DNA of 59,626 bases from CAG-303 sp034172985 (GCA_034172985.1 JAXFDY010000104.1:1-59626), one strand, 5' to 3'. Positions 26,318 to 35,978 are shown, numbered from the stretch's first letter. Translations and numbers: made by a program. The notes: a model not told the origin generated them from the letters alone.

Positions 26318-27451
26318 TTATGCATGAAAAGTCAAGTTGCTTCTCCGATGTTTTCGTGTTCTCTCCTTTTCTTTTTCTACCTCATCTACCAGTTTTTTTA
26401 TCGTCACGGAAAGGATACTTCTTTCTTCTTCCGACAGTTTATCCACTGCCCTTAAAAGGGTAATAAATTTTTTCCACGTAATTTTTTTCAACTGCTCCGC
26501 ATCATTAATATTTGCCTTTTCAAATACTGCAAACAATGCATTTACAAAACTTTTCCGTTCTTCATTATTCAGACGTGCAATCCATTTTTTTAATGTACCG
26601 TCCCAGAAGATACTGTCCTGTGTCAGACTATCCATCCGAACCAATCTTGTTCCCATAACCTGCCAGGAATATGCCCTGTGCTGTAACAATCCTTTTTCTT
26701 CGCTTTCCACAATCTGATACTCTTCCTCATGTTCCAAAAGCATTCCTATCACAGATGACTGCGGTATTATTGTATGGATTTTTGGCAGAACATACTGATA
26801 TTCCTCTCTTGATACCATCTCTGCCGTAAAGCCGGGACCATCAAAATTATAAACTTCGATCAACCTGTTTTGAATCGCACGTCTTGACTTAATAGCCGCA
26901 TAAACTGCAAGGTTACCTCCTTTGGAATGCCCCCCAAAGCGAACTTTTCTGACGCCCATGCCTAAGACTTTGCCGGCATATTCCACAGCTTTTCTCTGAC
27001 TTGGAGTTTCCTCCAGATAACTCATATTAAAATTCTCTTTCCAGCCGGCCAGGGAAGAATCTGTTCCGCTAAAAGAAAGATAAATACTTTTGTCATCCGT
27101 AACAATTTTCATTGCTGAAAATTGGAATTCTTCTACTTCACTGACTTCTTTCACAAAATGAGACAAACGGCAATCACCAAATCTGACTGTATGCATCATT
27201 TCTTTTAAGATTTTCTCACAATCCCGTATCAGCAGTGGAATTTCTTCTTTTTTTCTTTGATTACTTTTTGCAAAATATAACCGGGCAGCATCATTCAGAC
27301 TGATATCTCCCGATTCTGATATATCCGGAACAATTCCCTGAAAATCAAGATATACTAACTGTGTTAAAATCAAATTATCCACTTCGTTAAACGGAGACTT
27401 TCGAAATTCCAAATCTCCCCGCCACTTTAAATAATCTACTACATTCGCCAT
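26318..27451 (-). CDS. DUF2974 / Mbeg1-like alpha/beta-hydrolase
   Basis: The 377-residue protein starts MANVVDYLKWRGDLEF, the standard opening of the lipase-like DUF2974 family, and has a nucleophile elbow GGHSKGGNLAVYAA in mid-protein with the sequence YNFDGPGF further on. Serine in GHSKGG is the likely nucleophile; the substrate is unknown. The start at 27451 has GGAGG five bases upstream. It is cytoplasmic, with no signal peptide. It sits between repeat A and two tRNA genes. Confidence 0.82.
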   Translation of the reverse strand: MANVVDYLKWRGDLEFRKSPFNEVDNLILTQLVYLDFQGIVPDISESGDISLNDAARLYFAKSNQRKKEEIPLLIRDCEKILKEMMHTVRFGDCRLSHFVKEVSEVEEFQFSAMKIVTDDKSIYLSFSGTDSSLAGWKENFNMSYLEETPSQRKAVEYAGKVLGMGVRKVRFGGHSKGGNLAVYAAIKSRRAIQNRLIEVYNFDGPGFTAEMVSREEYQYVLPKIHTIIPQSSVIGMLLEHEEEYQIVESEEKGLLQHRAYSWQVMGTRLVRMDSLTQDSIFWDGTLKKWIARLNNEERKSFVNALFAVFEKANINDAEQLKKITWKKFITLLRAVDKLSEEERSILSVTIKKLVDEVEKEKERTRKHRRSNLTFHA

Positions 27452-27510
27452 ATACCCCTCCATTATGCAACAGAAATTATTTATTTGACCCTGGAATCAT
27501 CCTATAACGC

Positions 27511-27552
27511 AAAAAGAAAGCCGCTCAAAAATGTTACCACTTCTGAGCGACC
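27511..27552 (-). terminator. Terminator of the tRNA pair
   Basis: CGCTCA and TGAGCG (27522-27527/27544-27549) form a stem followed by TTTCTTTTTGC on the minus strand, about 36 bp after tRNA-Leu. Confidence 0.65.
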
Positions 27553-27587
27553 GTCTTTATTTCCACTTTGCCTCGAACGAATGCAAA

Positions 27588-27673
27588 TGCCGGCGACCGG
27601 AATCGAACCGGTACGGGAGATTAGTCCCGCAGGATTTTAAGTCCTGTGCGTCTGCCAGTTCCGCCACGCCGGC
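27588..27673 (-). tRNA. tRNA-Leu (anticodon TAA)
   Basis: An 86-base cloverleaf with a long variable arm: acceptor GCCGGCG/CGCCGGC, anticodon loop CTTAAAA with TAA, T-arm GGTTCGATTCC. CCA is not encoded. Confidence 0.95.
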
Positions 27674-27722
27674 ATACCAATTTGCCACAATTTTTATGGC
27701 ATACACGTCTGGCAACGTGTAA

Positions 27723-27804
27723 TGGGCAGAGGTGGATTCGAACCACCGAAGCAATTTGCAGCAGATTTACAGTCTGTCCCCTTTGGCCACTCGGGAATCT
27801 GCCC
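27723..27804 (-). tRNA. tRNA-Tyr (anticodon GTA)
   Basis: An 82-base cloverleaf with a long variable arm: acceptor GGGCAGA/TCTGCCC, anticodon loop CTGTAAA with GTA, T-arm GGTTCGAATCC. CCA is not encoded. It is 49 bp upstream of tRNA-Leu in the same transcript. Confidence 0.95.
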
Positions 27805-27841
27805 ATTTCGTCAGAGTGCATTCACACACTGACAGTTTAGA

Positions 27842-27870
27842 ATTGTAACATATATTATAAAAATGTGCAA
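27842..27870 (-). promoter_or_regulatory. Promoter of the tRNA-Tyr/tRNA-Leu unit
   Basis: TTGCAC (27865-27870), 17-bp spacer and TACAAT (27842-27847) on the minus strand, 38 bp before tRNA-Tyr. Confidence 0.65.
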
Positions 27871-27888
27871 GACTTTTTCGTATTTTTT

Positions 27889-30036
27889 CTAATCCCAATT
27901 CAAGGAAGCACAATAAATCGTTGTATCTTCCGTATTACATTCATATATGGTAGCTGAGAAAGGTTTCATTTTCACCTTCAGAAAATGATTTTCAATAGGA
28001 ACTTCAAGTCTTCCTACATTATAACCGGACTCATAACTTTCCATAATCCGATAGACAGTAGAATTAAAGTTAATACCTATCGGATAAACATCCACACTGA
28101 CATCTCTCTCTACCGGATTATTATTTACAATCACCACAATCTTATTCTCACGGTAAAATCTTCCATATGCCACCACATTGTATTCACCATGAAGCTGAAT
28201 ATAAGAACCTTTCATCAATGCAGGCTGCCGCTTATGAAGGAAAATAATATCCCGGTGGAATTCCAGAAGATCCATATCCTCCCGTCCCCATGGATACGAG
28301 CGTCGGTTGTCCGGATCTGTCCAGCCACACAAACCAGCCTCATCCCCATAATAAATCGTCGGTGCCCCAGGCCATGTCATCTGCATCACCACAGCTTCCT
28401 TCATGATACCTTTATTGATGCCTTTATCGGCCTCCTCCGGTCCTACACTGGCGGTACGCCCTATTTTGCCGTTAGTTCTGGTTAAAAATCTGGAATGATC
28501 ATGATTAGAAAGCTCATTCATAGCTACCATCAGTGACTGATGGTGGAATTTTGACATATTATAACGCATGGAATCAAAAAATACTGTGGCATTGCCTTTT
28601 AAGCTGTCATTTTTTTCATCACTGTGCTTTTCCATTCCCGTAAGGAACCAGGTAATCGGTTCCATAAAAGCATCATAGTTCATAACCGTATCCCACTGAT
28701 CACCCTGCAGCCAGGAGGTCGGATCCCCATAATGCTCTGCAAGAATAATAGCTTCCGGATTTGCCTCTTTGACTCCTGCCCGGAACTTCCGCCAGAATTC
28801 ATGATTATATTCCGGTGTATGACCAAGATCTGCCGCCACATCAAGTCTCCATCCATCTGCGCAATACGGAGGAGATACCCATTTTTTCCCGATTCTCAGG
28901 ATATATTCCTCCAATTCTTTTGAGCCTTCATAATTCAACTTTGGAAGGGTATCGTATCCCCACCATCCGTCATAACTTCCATTTCCCGGCCATTTATCAT
29001 CCTCATCTTCAAAAAATTTAAAGAAATTATGGTATGGACTGCTTTTTGACAAATATGCACCATCAGCATAATCTTCTCTGCCCTGATAAATGCCCTCTCT
29101 ATCCAGCCATTTATTAAAAGAACCGCAATGATTAAAGACACCGTCAATAATCACTCTCATTCCTCTCTTATGAGCTTCCTGCACTACCTTGGCAAATAAT
29201 TCATTACTGGCATCCAGATTCACCTTTTTTGTCACTCTTGAGATATATTTCTCTGCCTTCTTGTTACTCTGCTCACCTTCCGCCAAAACATCTCCTTCTT
29301 CTTCTACAATTTTTCCATAATGAGGATCAATATTGTCATAATCCTGACTATCATATTTATGATTTGACGGAGATACAAATAAGGGATTAAAGTAAATAAC
29401 CTGAACTCCCAGCTTTTGCAGATAATCCATCTTATCCAGAACGCCCTGTAAATCTCCTCCGTAAAACTCACGCACTCCCATTGCCGCAGGATACTTATTC
29501 CAGTCATCTACTTTCACTGTATAATCTCCCACATAATAATACTCTCTGGTCAGTACATCGTTGTCTTTGTCCCCGTTATAAAAGCGGTCTGTAAAAATCT
29601 GGTACATAACTGCACCCTTAGCCCAGTCCGGAGTAGAGAACCCCGGTATAATAGAAAATTCATAACCTTTTCTCGGTTCATTCGTGCATCCAAGCTTGTC
29701 ATAGCTACAATGCTCAAATCTATTTGTAATCTCAAAATAATAATCTACTTTCTGATTGCCAATCTGATAAACAGATTCATAGTAATCAAACATTTCTGTC
29801 CGCTTTACAAGTTTCATCTCTATACGTTTACCATCAATACAAAGATATACTTTGTCTGCATTTGCTTTCGCTGTACGAAAACGAATCCGTACTTCATCTC
29901 CTGCATTTGGCTCTGCCGGAACAATATACCGGTCCGTTCCGTCACTGAAAAGTGCTTCTTTTCTGAGCAAAGCTCTCATATTTTGAATATACAGCAATTT
30001 TTTGCTTGTACTGCTAAGATTCTCCAATGATATCAT
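27889..30036 (-). CDS. Intracellular GH13 alpha-glucosidase / neopullulanase-type enzyme
   Basis: The 715-residue protein has an N-terminal carbohydrate-binding beta domain (about 40-130), then the GH13 barrel with VIIDGVFNHCG, catalytic nucleophile region DGWRLDVAAD, acid/base region IILAEHYGDP and ELSNHDHSRFL with the transition-state aspartate. The nucleophile, acid and third aspartate are all present. There is no signal peptide, so it should degrade maltodextrins or cyclodextrins inside the cell, alongside glycogen phosphorylase elsewhere in the window. GGAAGGAG lies seven bases before ATG. Confidence 0.9.
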   Translation of the reverse strand: MISLENLSSTSKKLLYIQNMRALLRKEALFSDGTDRYIVPAEPNAGDEVRIRFRTAKANADKVYLCIDGKRIEMKLVKRTEMFDYYESVYQIGNQKVDYYFEITNRFEHCSYDKLGCTNEPRKGYEFSIIPGFSTPDWAKGAVMYQIFTDRFYNGDKDNDVLTREYYYVGDYTVKVDDWNKYPAAMGVREFYGGDLQGVLDKMDYLQKLGVQVIYFNPLFVSPSNHKYDSQDYDNIDPHYGKIVEEEGDVLAEGEQSNKKAEKYISRVTKKVNLDASNELFAKVVQEAHKRGMRVIIDGVFNHCGSFNKWLDREGIYQGREDYADGAYLSKSSPYHNFFKFFEDEDDKWPGNGSYDGWWGYDTLPKLNYEGSKELEEYILRIGKKWVSPPYCADGWRLDVAADLGHTPEYNHEFWRKFRAGVKEANPEAIILAEHYGDPTSWLQGDQWDTVMNYDAFMEPITWFLTGMEKHSDEKNDSLKGNATVFFDSMRYNMSKFHHQSLMVAMNELSNHDHSRFLTRTNGKIGRTASVGPEEADKGINKGIMKEAVVMQMTWPGAPTIYYGDEAGLCGWTDPDNRRSYPWGREDMDLLEFHRDIIFLHKRQPALMKGSYIQLHGEYNVVAYGRFYRENKIVVIVNNNPVERDVSVDVYPIGINFNSTVYRIMESYESGYNVGRLEVPIENHFLKVKMKPFSATIYECNTEDTTIYCASLNWD

Positions 30037-30070
30037 ACAACTACTCCTTCCACTAATACCCGAAAGAAAT

Positions 30071-30100
30071 TAAAACGGACAGCATAAGCTGTCCGTTTTA
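30071..30100 (-). terminator. Hairpin terminator between ftsH and the GH13 gene
   Basis: AAAACGGACAGC and GCTGTCCGTTTT form a 12-bp perfect stem with a four-base loop. On the minus strand it is followed only by TTTTAATTTC, so efficiency is moderate. It is about 210 bp after the ftsH stop. Confidence 0.65.
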
Positions 30101-30280
30101 GGAGAAGTTATTTTGTTTTTATGGGGTGTAGCAAAAACTATATAATGTATTGGGGGGTTTTACGATATGTAATATACCATTCCTACACAAATAAGTGTGC
30201 ACAAACATCATTTTTTTTCATTCTTTTTTTTGTGCATTTTGACTTTCGCACCACAATTCACACAAATACTTCTCCTAAAA
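30096..30280. repeat. 13-bp inverted repeat pair enclosing an AT-rich gap
   Basis: TTTTAGGAGAAGT at 30096-30108 is repeated in inverse orientation at 30268-30280. The 159 bp between hold oligo-T tracts and no ORF. The purpose is unknown. Confidence 0.4.
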
Positions 30281-30311
30281 CAGGCATTTTTTATATTTTT
30301 TTACAAAACGA

Positions 30312-32147
30312 TTATTCTGTAACCGTTCTATTTTCAAATAAGCCTTCAAACTCTTCCTGAGTAATTTTTTCCCTTTCTATCAACAAATTAGCACATGCCT
30401 CCAAAATATCTTTGTGCTCACAAATAATTGCCTTGGCCTTCTTATAGCATTCATCTACAATGTTTTTCACTTCATTGTCTATCTTAGATGCAGTTTCTTC
30501 TGCATATCCCCTGCTATGGGCAAGGTCTCTTCCGATAAACACTTCCTCCTCATCATCGCCATATGCAATTAATCCTAATTTTTCTGACATACCAAACTTA
30601 GTAACCATAGCCTTTGCATAGCTGGTTGCCTGTTTGATATCCTGAGATGCTCCGGTAGTAATATCGTCAAAGGTTATTTCCTCTGCAATACGTCCGCCCA
30701 GGCTAACCATGATACTCTGTATCATTTTGCCTTTTGTATTAAACATCTCATCCTTCTCCGGCAACGGCATGGTATAACCTGCTGCTCCATTTCCCGTCGG
30801 AATGATAGACACGGTATGAACCGGTCCCACATCAGGAAGCACATGGAACAGTATCGCATGACCTGCTTCATGAAATGCAGTAATCCTCTTTTCTTTGTCT
30901 GAAATAATTCTGCTCTTTTTCTCAGTACCGATTCCAATCTTGATAAAGGATTTATCGATATCTTCCTGCATAATATACTTTCTGTTATGTTTAGCCGCCT
31001 GAATTGCTGCTTCATTTAACAGATTTTCCAAATCTGCTCCGGCAAACCCTGCCGTGGTCTGTGCGACTCTCTCCAAATCCACGTCCTCACCCAGCGGTTT
31101 ATTTTTTGCATGTACCTGCAAAATCTCTTCTCTGCCCTTTACATCCGGTCTGCCCACATATATTTTCCGGTCAAATCTTCCCGGTCTCAAAATCGCCGGA
31201 TCAAGAATATCTACTCTGTTTGTGGCAGCCATAACCATAATACCTTCGTTTACACTAAAGCCATCCATCTCTACCAGAAGCTGATTCAACGTCTGCTCGC
31301 GTTCATCATGTCCGCCACCCATACCGGTTCCTCTTCGCCTTGCGACTGCATCAATCTCATCAATAAAAACGATACAAGGTGAATTTTTCTTTGCTTCTTC
31401 AAACAAATCTCTCACTCTCGAAGCACCGACACCTACAAACATTTCCACAAAATCAGAACCTGAAATACTAAAGAATGGCACTCCTGCTTCACCTGCAATG
31501 GCTTTTGCAAGAAGTGTCTTACCTGTTCCCGGAGGTCCCACAAGAATCACGCCCTTCGGTATTCTGGCTCCCACTTCAATATATTTCGCGGGGAACTTCA
31601 GAAAATCAACGATTTCCTCCAGCTCATCTTTTTCTTCCCTCAGGCCTGCCACATTTTCAAAGGACAGCTTCTGTGCATCCGGTGACATCATCTTCGCACG
31701 GCTCTTTCCGAAATTCATCATCTTGCCGTTGCCGCCGTTTCCTCCTGCATTTGGATTCAGCATGGATATCACAAAAAATACCATAACTGCAATCACTAAC
31801 AACGGAAGAACCGTCGTCAGAAAGACACTGTCACGCTGGACGTCATCCAGCTTATAATCATCTACTCCGTACTGTTCCAGAAGTTCAATCGCTTTATTGA
31901 CATCTGACACATAAACTTTTTTATAAGACGAATCATCGAATTTTATCTGCAGATAACCGGTCGGAACCTCTTTATTCTGCACTATCGTACATTCCGTCAC
32001 CTTCTCATCCTGTAAATCAGACTCTAAATCTGTCAGATTATAATCGCTGTTTGTTACACTGGCCATACGCAGCAACATATAAATTGCCAAAATCACAAGA
32101 GCCAATGCCACATAAAATCCTACTCCGCTTACTTTCTTCCTGTTCAA
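30312..32147 (-). CDS. ftsH: ATP-dependent zinc metalloprotease FtsH
   Basis: This 611-residue membrane AAA protease degrades misfolded membrane and some regulatory proteins. Two N-terminal helices (about 8-28 and 108-130) flank an extracytoplasmic domain. The Walker A GPPGTGKT, Walker B IVFIDEIDAV, the second region of homology ending RPGRFDRK, and the zinc site HEAGH are present. The start is an unusual TTG at 32147, preceded at eight bases by GAGGAGG that lies within the last codons of hpt. It is the last gene of the sporulation-housekeeping cluster. Confidence 0.97.
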   Translation of the reverse strand: MNRKKVSGVGFYVALALVILAIYMLLRMASVTNSDYNLTDLESDLQDEKVTECTIVQNKEVPTGYLQIKFDDSSYKKVYVSDVNKAIELLEQYGVDDYKLDDVQRDSVFLTTVLPLLVIAVMVFFVISMLNPNAGGNGGNGKMMNFGKSRAKMMSPDAQKLSFENVAGLREEKDELEEIVDFLKFPAKYIEVGARIPKGVILVGPPGTGKTLLAKAIAGEAGVPFFSISGSDFVEMFVGVGASRVRDLFEEAKKNSPCIVFIDEIDAVARRRGTGMGGGHDEREQTLNQLLVEMDGFSVNEGIMVMAATNRVDILDPAILRPGRFDRKIYVGRPDVKGREEILQVHAKNKPLGEDVDLERVAQTTAGFAGADLENLLNEAAIQAAKHNRKYIMQEDIDKSFIKIGIGTEKKSRIISDKEKRITAFHEAGHAILFHVLPDVGPVHTVSIIPTGNGAAGYTMPLPEKDEMFNTKGKMIQSIMVSLGGRIAEEITFDDITTGASQDIKQATSYAKAMVTKFGMSEKLGLIAYGDDEEEVFIGRDLAHSRGYAEETASKIDNEVKNIVDECYKKAKAIICEHKDILEACANLLIEREKITQEEFEGLFENRTVTE

Positions 32148-32150
32148 AAC

Positions 32151-32678
32151 CTATACCTCCTCAAATTCAATCACACCAATATACGGAAGATTTCTATATT
32201 TCTGATTATAATCCAGACCATAACCTACTACAAACTTATTAGGCACTTCAAAACATTCATAATCAACCTTTACGTCTGTTACTCTTCCCTCCGGTTTATC
32301 TAACAGGGTACACAGTTTTACACTGGCGGCACCTCTGTCTTCCAACAGCTTTAAAAGTTTACTGAGTGTTCTTCCCGTGTCTACAATATCTTCCACAACC
32401 AGCACATGTTTTCCTTCCACGGATTCATCAAGGTCTTTGATAATCTTAATGCTTCCCATACTTTCTGTTCCCTGATAACTGGATACTGCCATAAAATCCA
32501 TGGATAACGGAACTGTAATTCTTTTGGCAAGCTCTGTCATAAAGAAAACACCGCCTTTTAAAACACAAATCAAATGAAGTTCTTTACCATCATACTCCCT
32601 GCTGATTTGCGCTCCCATATCTCTTATCTTTCTGTCTACTTCTTCTTCATCAATTAAGACGCTGATTTTTTCTTTCAT
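32151..32678 (-). CDS. hpt: Hypoxanthine phosphoribosyltransferase
   Basis: The 175-residue enzyme salvages hypoxanthine and guanine to IMP and GMP with PRPP. The PRPP-binding motif is VLVVEDIVDTGRTL (about 94-107), and the purine-binding loop with KVDYECFEVPNKFVVGYGLD follows. AAAGGT precedes the ATG. It lies between tilS and ftsH as in Bacillus subtilis. Confidence 0.96.
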   Translation of the reverse strand: MKEKISVLIDEEEVDRKIRDMGAQISREYDGKELHLICVLKGGVFFMTELAKRITVPLSMDFMAVSSYQGTESMGSIKIIKDLDESVEGKHVLVVEDIVDTGRTLSKLLKLLEDRGAASVKLCTLLDKPEGRVTDVKVDYECFEVPNKFVVGYGLDYNQKYRNLPYIGVIEFEEV

Positions 32679-32706
32679 ACTTTTACCTTTCTTTTCTTTC
32701 CAGATG

Positions 32707-34125
32707 CTACAGTATCTCTTCCTGCGGAAAGTATTCTATCTTCACTACATTCTCCGTGCCTTCTCTTACTTTGCAGTGTTCGCTAAGTCTATAGCCAATA
32801 ATCCAGAATATTTCACTATCTCTTGCAAGCAGCAGTACCCGGTTGCGTTCCTCTCTTGGAATCTTCAAATCAATAAAATAATCTTTTATTTTCTTGCGGC
32901 CACCCTGTTTATTTACAACAATATAGTCTCCCGGCCTCCGGTTCCGGATTTGGAAAGTACTTGTTAGTATACCATAATCCAGCCATTTCGTATAGATTTT
33001 TTCTTCATTTTCCCAATTTCTTTTCAGATTTTCCGTAATTTCTAACCGTATCCTGCCTCTTTTTTCCGGCAAATGTATGTCCATATTGTGTTCTGTCTCT
33101 TTCAGGGAAAATTCCACAGCATATTCTTCTATTTCCTGTTTTTCTCCCACATCTTCCACATAGATGCGAAGAAGCCGGTATTGTTTTTCACATATGATGC
33201 CATACGGCAATCTTGCTTTTCTTCCAGTCTCTCCTTCTGCGATTTCCATAATCATGTCTATATGAACTGACGTTATATCTTTTAATTTCCCGGCCAGATT
33301 TCCGATGACTTTCCGAAACAGCATTTTCTGAATAACCTTATCACAGCTTCTCAAGGAATCAATATTTAACGCATAACCATTCCCGTTTGTTTCCACAACT
33401 GTCAGGTATGCCTTGTCTGCCTGTTTTTCCATATACTGTTCTATTTCATCCATAGCTGATGCAGCCTGAAAAATATGTCTTCCTGCATTTTTGTTGATTT
33501 CCTCCTCCACAAATGGTAATAATCTGTTTCTAATTTTATTTCTGGTATACAACTCCTCTTCATTTGTGACATCTGTTTTATAATTTATTCCATTTTCTTC
33601 TAAGTATTCCAAAATTTCATGCCTATCCAGACATAAAACCGGCCGGATTACTTCTCCTCGCACCGGCCGGATTCCCACCAGACCTTTTATGCCCGTTCCC
33701 CTGAATAGGTGGAATAAAAAAGTTTCGCTGACATCATTGCTGTTATGAGCAACGGCTATTTTCCCGCCCCCTAACTCTTCTAACACTTCCCAAAAGGCAT
33801 CATATCGCACTTTTCTTCCTGCCTCTTCACAAGACATATGCCATTCTCCTGCCAGATCCTCTACCTGATACCGAAAAGCTCTGAATTCAATTTTCCATTC
33901 CCTGCAGCACTTTTCCACATATGCCAGGTCTTCGTCCGCATCTTTTCCACGAATTCCATGATGTATGTGGACAACACACAGGTGATATCCATATCTTTCG
34001 CGCATCTGGTTCAAGATATGTAACATACACATGGAATCTGCACCTCCGGATACTCCTGCCACCACATTTTTCACATTTTCCAGCATGCCATGTTCTGTTA
34101 TAAATTTTTCTACTTTATCTCTCAT
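32707..34125 (-). CDS. tilS: tRNA(Ile)-lysidine synthase
   Basis: The 472-residue enzyme modifies C34 of the CAU-anticodon tRNA-Ile to lysidine so that it reads AUA. The PP-loop is GVSGGADSMCML near residue 25, with HIHHGIRGKDADEDL and HNSNDVSETFLFHLFRGTG following, and a C-terminal domain with RRPGDYI. The start at 34125 has GGAG six bases upstream; the ATG at 34137 overlaps that site. It sits 24 bp behind spoIIE. Confidence 0.95.
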   Translation of the reverse strand: MRDKVEKFITEHGMLENVKNVVAGVSGGADSMCMLHILNQMRERYGYHLCVVHIHHGIRGKDADEDLAYVEKCCREWKIEFRAFRYQVEDLAGEWHMSCEEAGRKVRYDAFWEVLEELGGGKIAVAHNSNDVSETFLFHLFRGTGIKGLVGIRPVRGEVIRPVLCLDRHEILEYLEENGINYKTDVTNEEELYTRNKIRNRLLPFVEEEINKNAGRHIFQAASAMDEIEQYMEKQADKAYLTVVETNGNGYALNIDSLRSCDKVIQKMLFRKVIGNLAGKLKDITSVHIDMIMEIAEGETGRKARLPYGIICEKQYRLLRIYVEDVGEKQEIEEYAVEFSLKETEHNMDIHLPEKRGRIRLEITENLKRNWENEEKIYTKWLDYGILTSTFQIRNRRPGDYIVVNKQGGRKKIKDYFIDLKIPREERNRVLLLARDSEIFWIIGYRLSEHCKVREGTENVVKIEYFPQEEIL

Positions 34126-34149
34126 CGTATACTCCATTGATTTTATTAT

Positions 34150-35820
34150 TTATGCACATTTATCCCAGATACCGGTAACCATAACCGTCATATCATCATC
34201 TTTCTCCTTATCCGCATGGGAAAGTGCTTTTTTCAATATTTCTCTTGCCATATCCTCCGGTTTTCCTTCCCGTATTCCGAGAATGATTTCACCGATGGTT
34301 TTTTCCTTATCTTCCTCCCGGATTGATTCCATTATACCATCTGACATCATAATTACAAAGTCCCCGTCATAAAGTTTTTTGGATGTTGTTTCAATGTCTG
34401 CACTAAGTGTACTACCGATAGGAAGGGATGTAGATTTAATCGCCTCTACCCATTTTCCCCGTTTTACAAACGTGGAGCTTGCTCCCAGCTTCATAAAATC
34501 ACATACACCGGAGTACATATCTATAATACCCATATCCAGGGTAGCCGGACTGGCAGCATCTGACTCAATGGTAAACAGACTATTGATTAGTCTTACTGCT
34601 GTTTCCTCACTAAATCCGCCTTTCATCATTTCTTCCAGCAGTTCCAATACTTTTTCACTTTCTTTATATGCTTTCAGGCCATGTCCCATTCCATCTGACA
34701 CACTCAGAAGCGTTTGCCCTGATTCCAGCTCCATACAGGTAAAATTATCTCCCGATATTGTCTGTTCATCCCGTGCACGTTTTGCAGTCCCATGGAGAAC
34801 AAAAAAATTAGGTTCTTCTACAAATGTATAAGTTTTATACTCCCGCTTCACCTGTTCATACGAATTCTTTTTATAAATCACATTTTTTCCTATTACCTCA
34901 CTGACTGCCTCCCCTACTTTTTTCAGAGGTACGGGACGTTTGATGGCTCTGATATTAATATTTACTTCATCGATTCCCCGCCGGTTATTCAGGACAACGA
35001 TATTCTTCATCCGGATGCCCATTGATTTCAATTTTCTGCGCAGCAGTTTTTCCTGTTCCTCTTCCATATTGGCAAATACATACGATTCCGAAGTCACATC
35101 TTTTAGAATTCCTGACATTTCTCTCAACTGCATCGCAACTGCATTTCTGCTGTCTTCTAATTTGCGCCGCCAGATTTCATTTACCACTCCCGCAGCTCCC
35201 ATAATCGTCGGATTTTCCTGCCGGTTTTCTGAAAATCCATCGATACTCCTTGACATTTTTTCAAAAGAATCTGCCATGAGTTTGATTTTTTCCTCATAGC
35301 TATCTGCTAATTTTTCTGTTCTGCTTTTCTCAGTGGCCTTCCGTTTCATTCTATGATCATACTTAATCCTGTCCTCTCCAAGAAACACCTCGATTAATTT
35401 TCCAAAAACCACTGCCAGAGAAAACACCAGAACAGTACTGATACCGGCCAGACTATAATCCAGAATGCTGCTGTTTTCCATAAATGCATCTGACATCTCC
35501 AGCATTCCATATGAGATTCCTGTTGCAAGAGCTGATATGTACACATTTACTTTCCGCCGGTTTTCTCCGATATATCTGACTGTTACAATAAATGCCGCTG
35601 ACAAAAACATCACGATTGCATATTTGACAGTACCCAGCAACCCATATCCTGCATAGATAGCAATCAAAAACAGCGGTACTGCGGGAATCACATATAAACT
35701 GCTCCCCTGAATAGCACCAAAAGCCGCCATTCCTATAGGATTCATACCATAAAGACTAATCGCTGACATTGCTGCTCCAATAATTCCCGCCATAAAAGAT
35801 TTTACCAGTTTTGTTTTCAT
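34150..35820 (-). CDS. spoIIE: Stage II sporulation protein E (SpoIIE-type PP2C phosphatase)
   Basis: The 556-residue protein has an N-terminal membrane part of about five helices (8-155), a linker with coiled-coil character, and a PP2C-type phosphatase domain (about 345-553) with SVSDGMGHGLKAY, MGIIDMYSGVCDFMKLG and DFVIMMSDGIMESI. SpoIIE dephosphorylates SpoIIAA to activate sigma-F in the forespore and helps asymmetric division. It is shorter than the B. subtilis protein (827 residues), mainly in the membrane part. AGGAGG seven bases upstream sets the start at 35820. The promoter has the 21-bp spacing expected for a Spo0A-activated gene. Confidence 0.92.
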   Translation of the reverse strand: MKTKLVKSFMAGIIGAAMSAISLYGMNPIGMAAFGAIQGSSLYVIPAVPLFLIAIYAGYGLLGTVKYAIVMFLSAAFIVTVRYIGENRRKVNVYISALATGISYGMLEMSDAFMENSSILDYSLAGISTVLVFSLAVVFGKLIEVFLGEDRIKYDHRMKRKATEKSRTEKLADSYEEKIKLMADSFEKMSRSIDGFSENRQENPTIMGAAGVVNEIWRRKLEDSRNAVAMQLREMSGILKDVTSESYVFANMEEEQEKLLRRKLKSMGIRMKNIVVLNNRRGIDEVNINIRAIKRPVPLKKVGEAVSEVIGKNVIYKKNSYEQVKREYKTYTFVEEPNFFVLHGTAKRARDEQTISGDNFTCMELESGQTLLSVSDGMGHGLKAYKESEKVLELLEEMMKGGFSEETAVRLINSLFTIESDAASPATLDMGIIDMYSGVCDFMKLGASSTFVKRGKWVEAIKSTSLPIGSTLSADIETTSKKLYDGDFVIMMSDGIMESIREEDKEKTIGEIILGIREGKPEDMAREILKKALSHADKEKDDDMTVMVTGIWDKCA

Positions 35821-35859
35821 AACCATACCTCCTAAATGAATTTTGCTGTTGCGAGGTGA

Positions 35860-35892
35860 AGTATAAACATTTATTTTTGCGGTTTTTGTCAA
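35860..35892 (-). promoter_or_regulatory. Spo0A-type promoter of spoIIE
   Basis: TTGACA (35887-35892) and TATACT (35860-35865) on the minus strand are 21 bp apart, the unusual spacing of the B. subtilis spoIIE and spoIIG promoters. TTGTCAAAA overlaps the -35 on the opposite strand and differs by one base from the 0A-box core TTGTCGAAA. Confidence 0.7.
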
Positions 35893-35943
35893 AAAAATAA
35901 GGGATTTCAAAAAACTTTATGACAAAATTCTTTGAAATCACCT
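35893..35943 (-). terminator. Terminator after divIC
   Basis: GATTTCAAA (35903-35911) pairs with TTTGAAATC (35931-35939), followed by TTATTTTTTT on the minus strand. The T-run directly abuts the -35 box of spoIIE. Confidence 0.75.
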
Positions 35944-35978
35944 TTTTATAAACTTCATAAATATTTCAATGTGCAACA

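Noticed and set aside
27531..27840. Short reading frames on both strands around 27.5-27.8 kb
   Set aside because: They are shadows over the two tRNA genes and their terminator.
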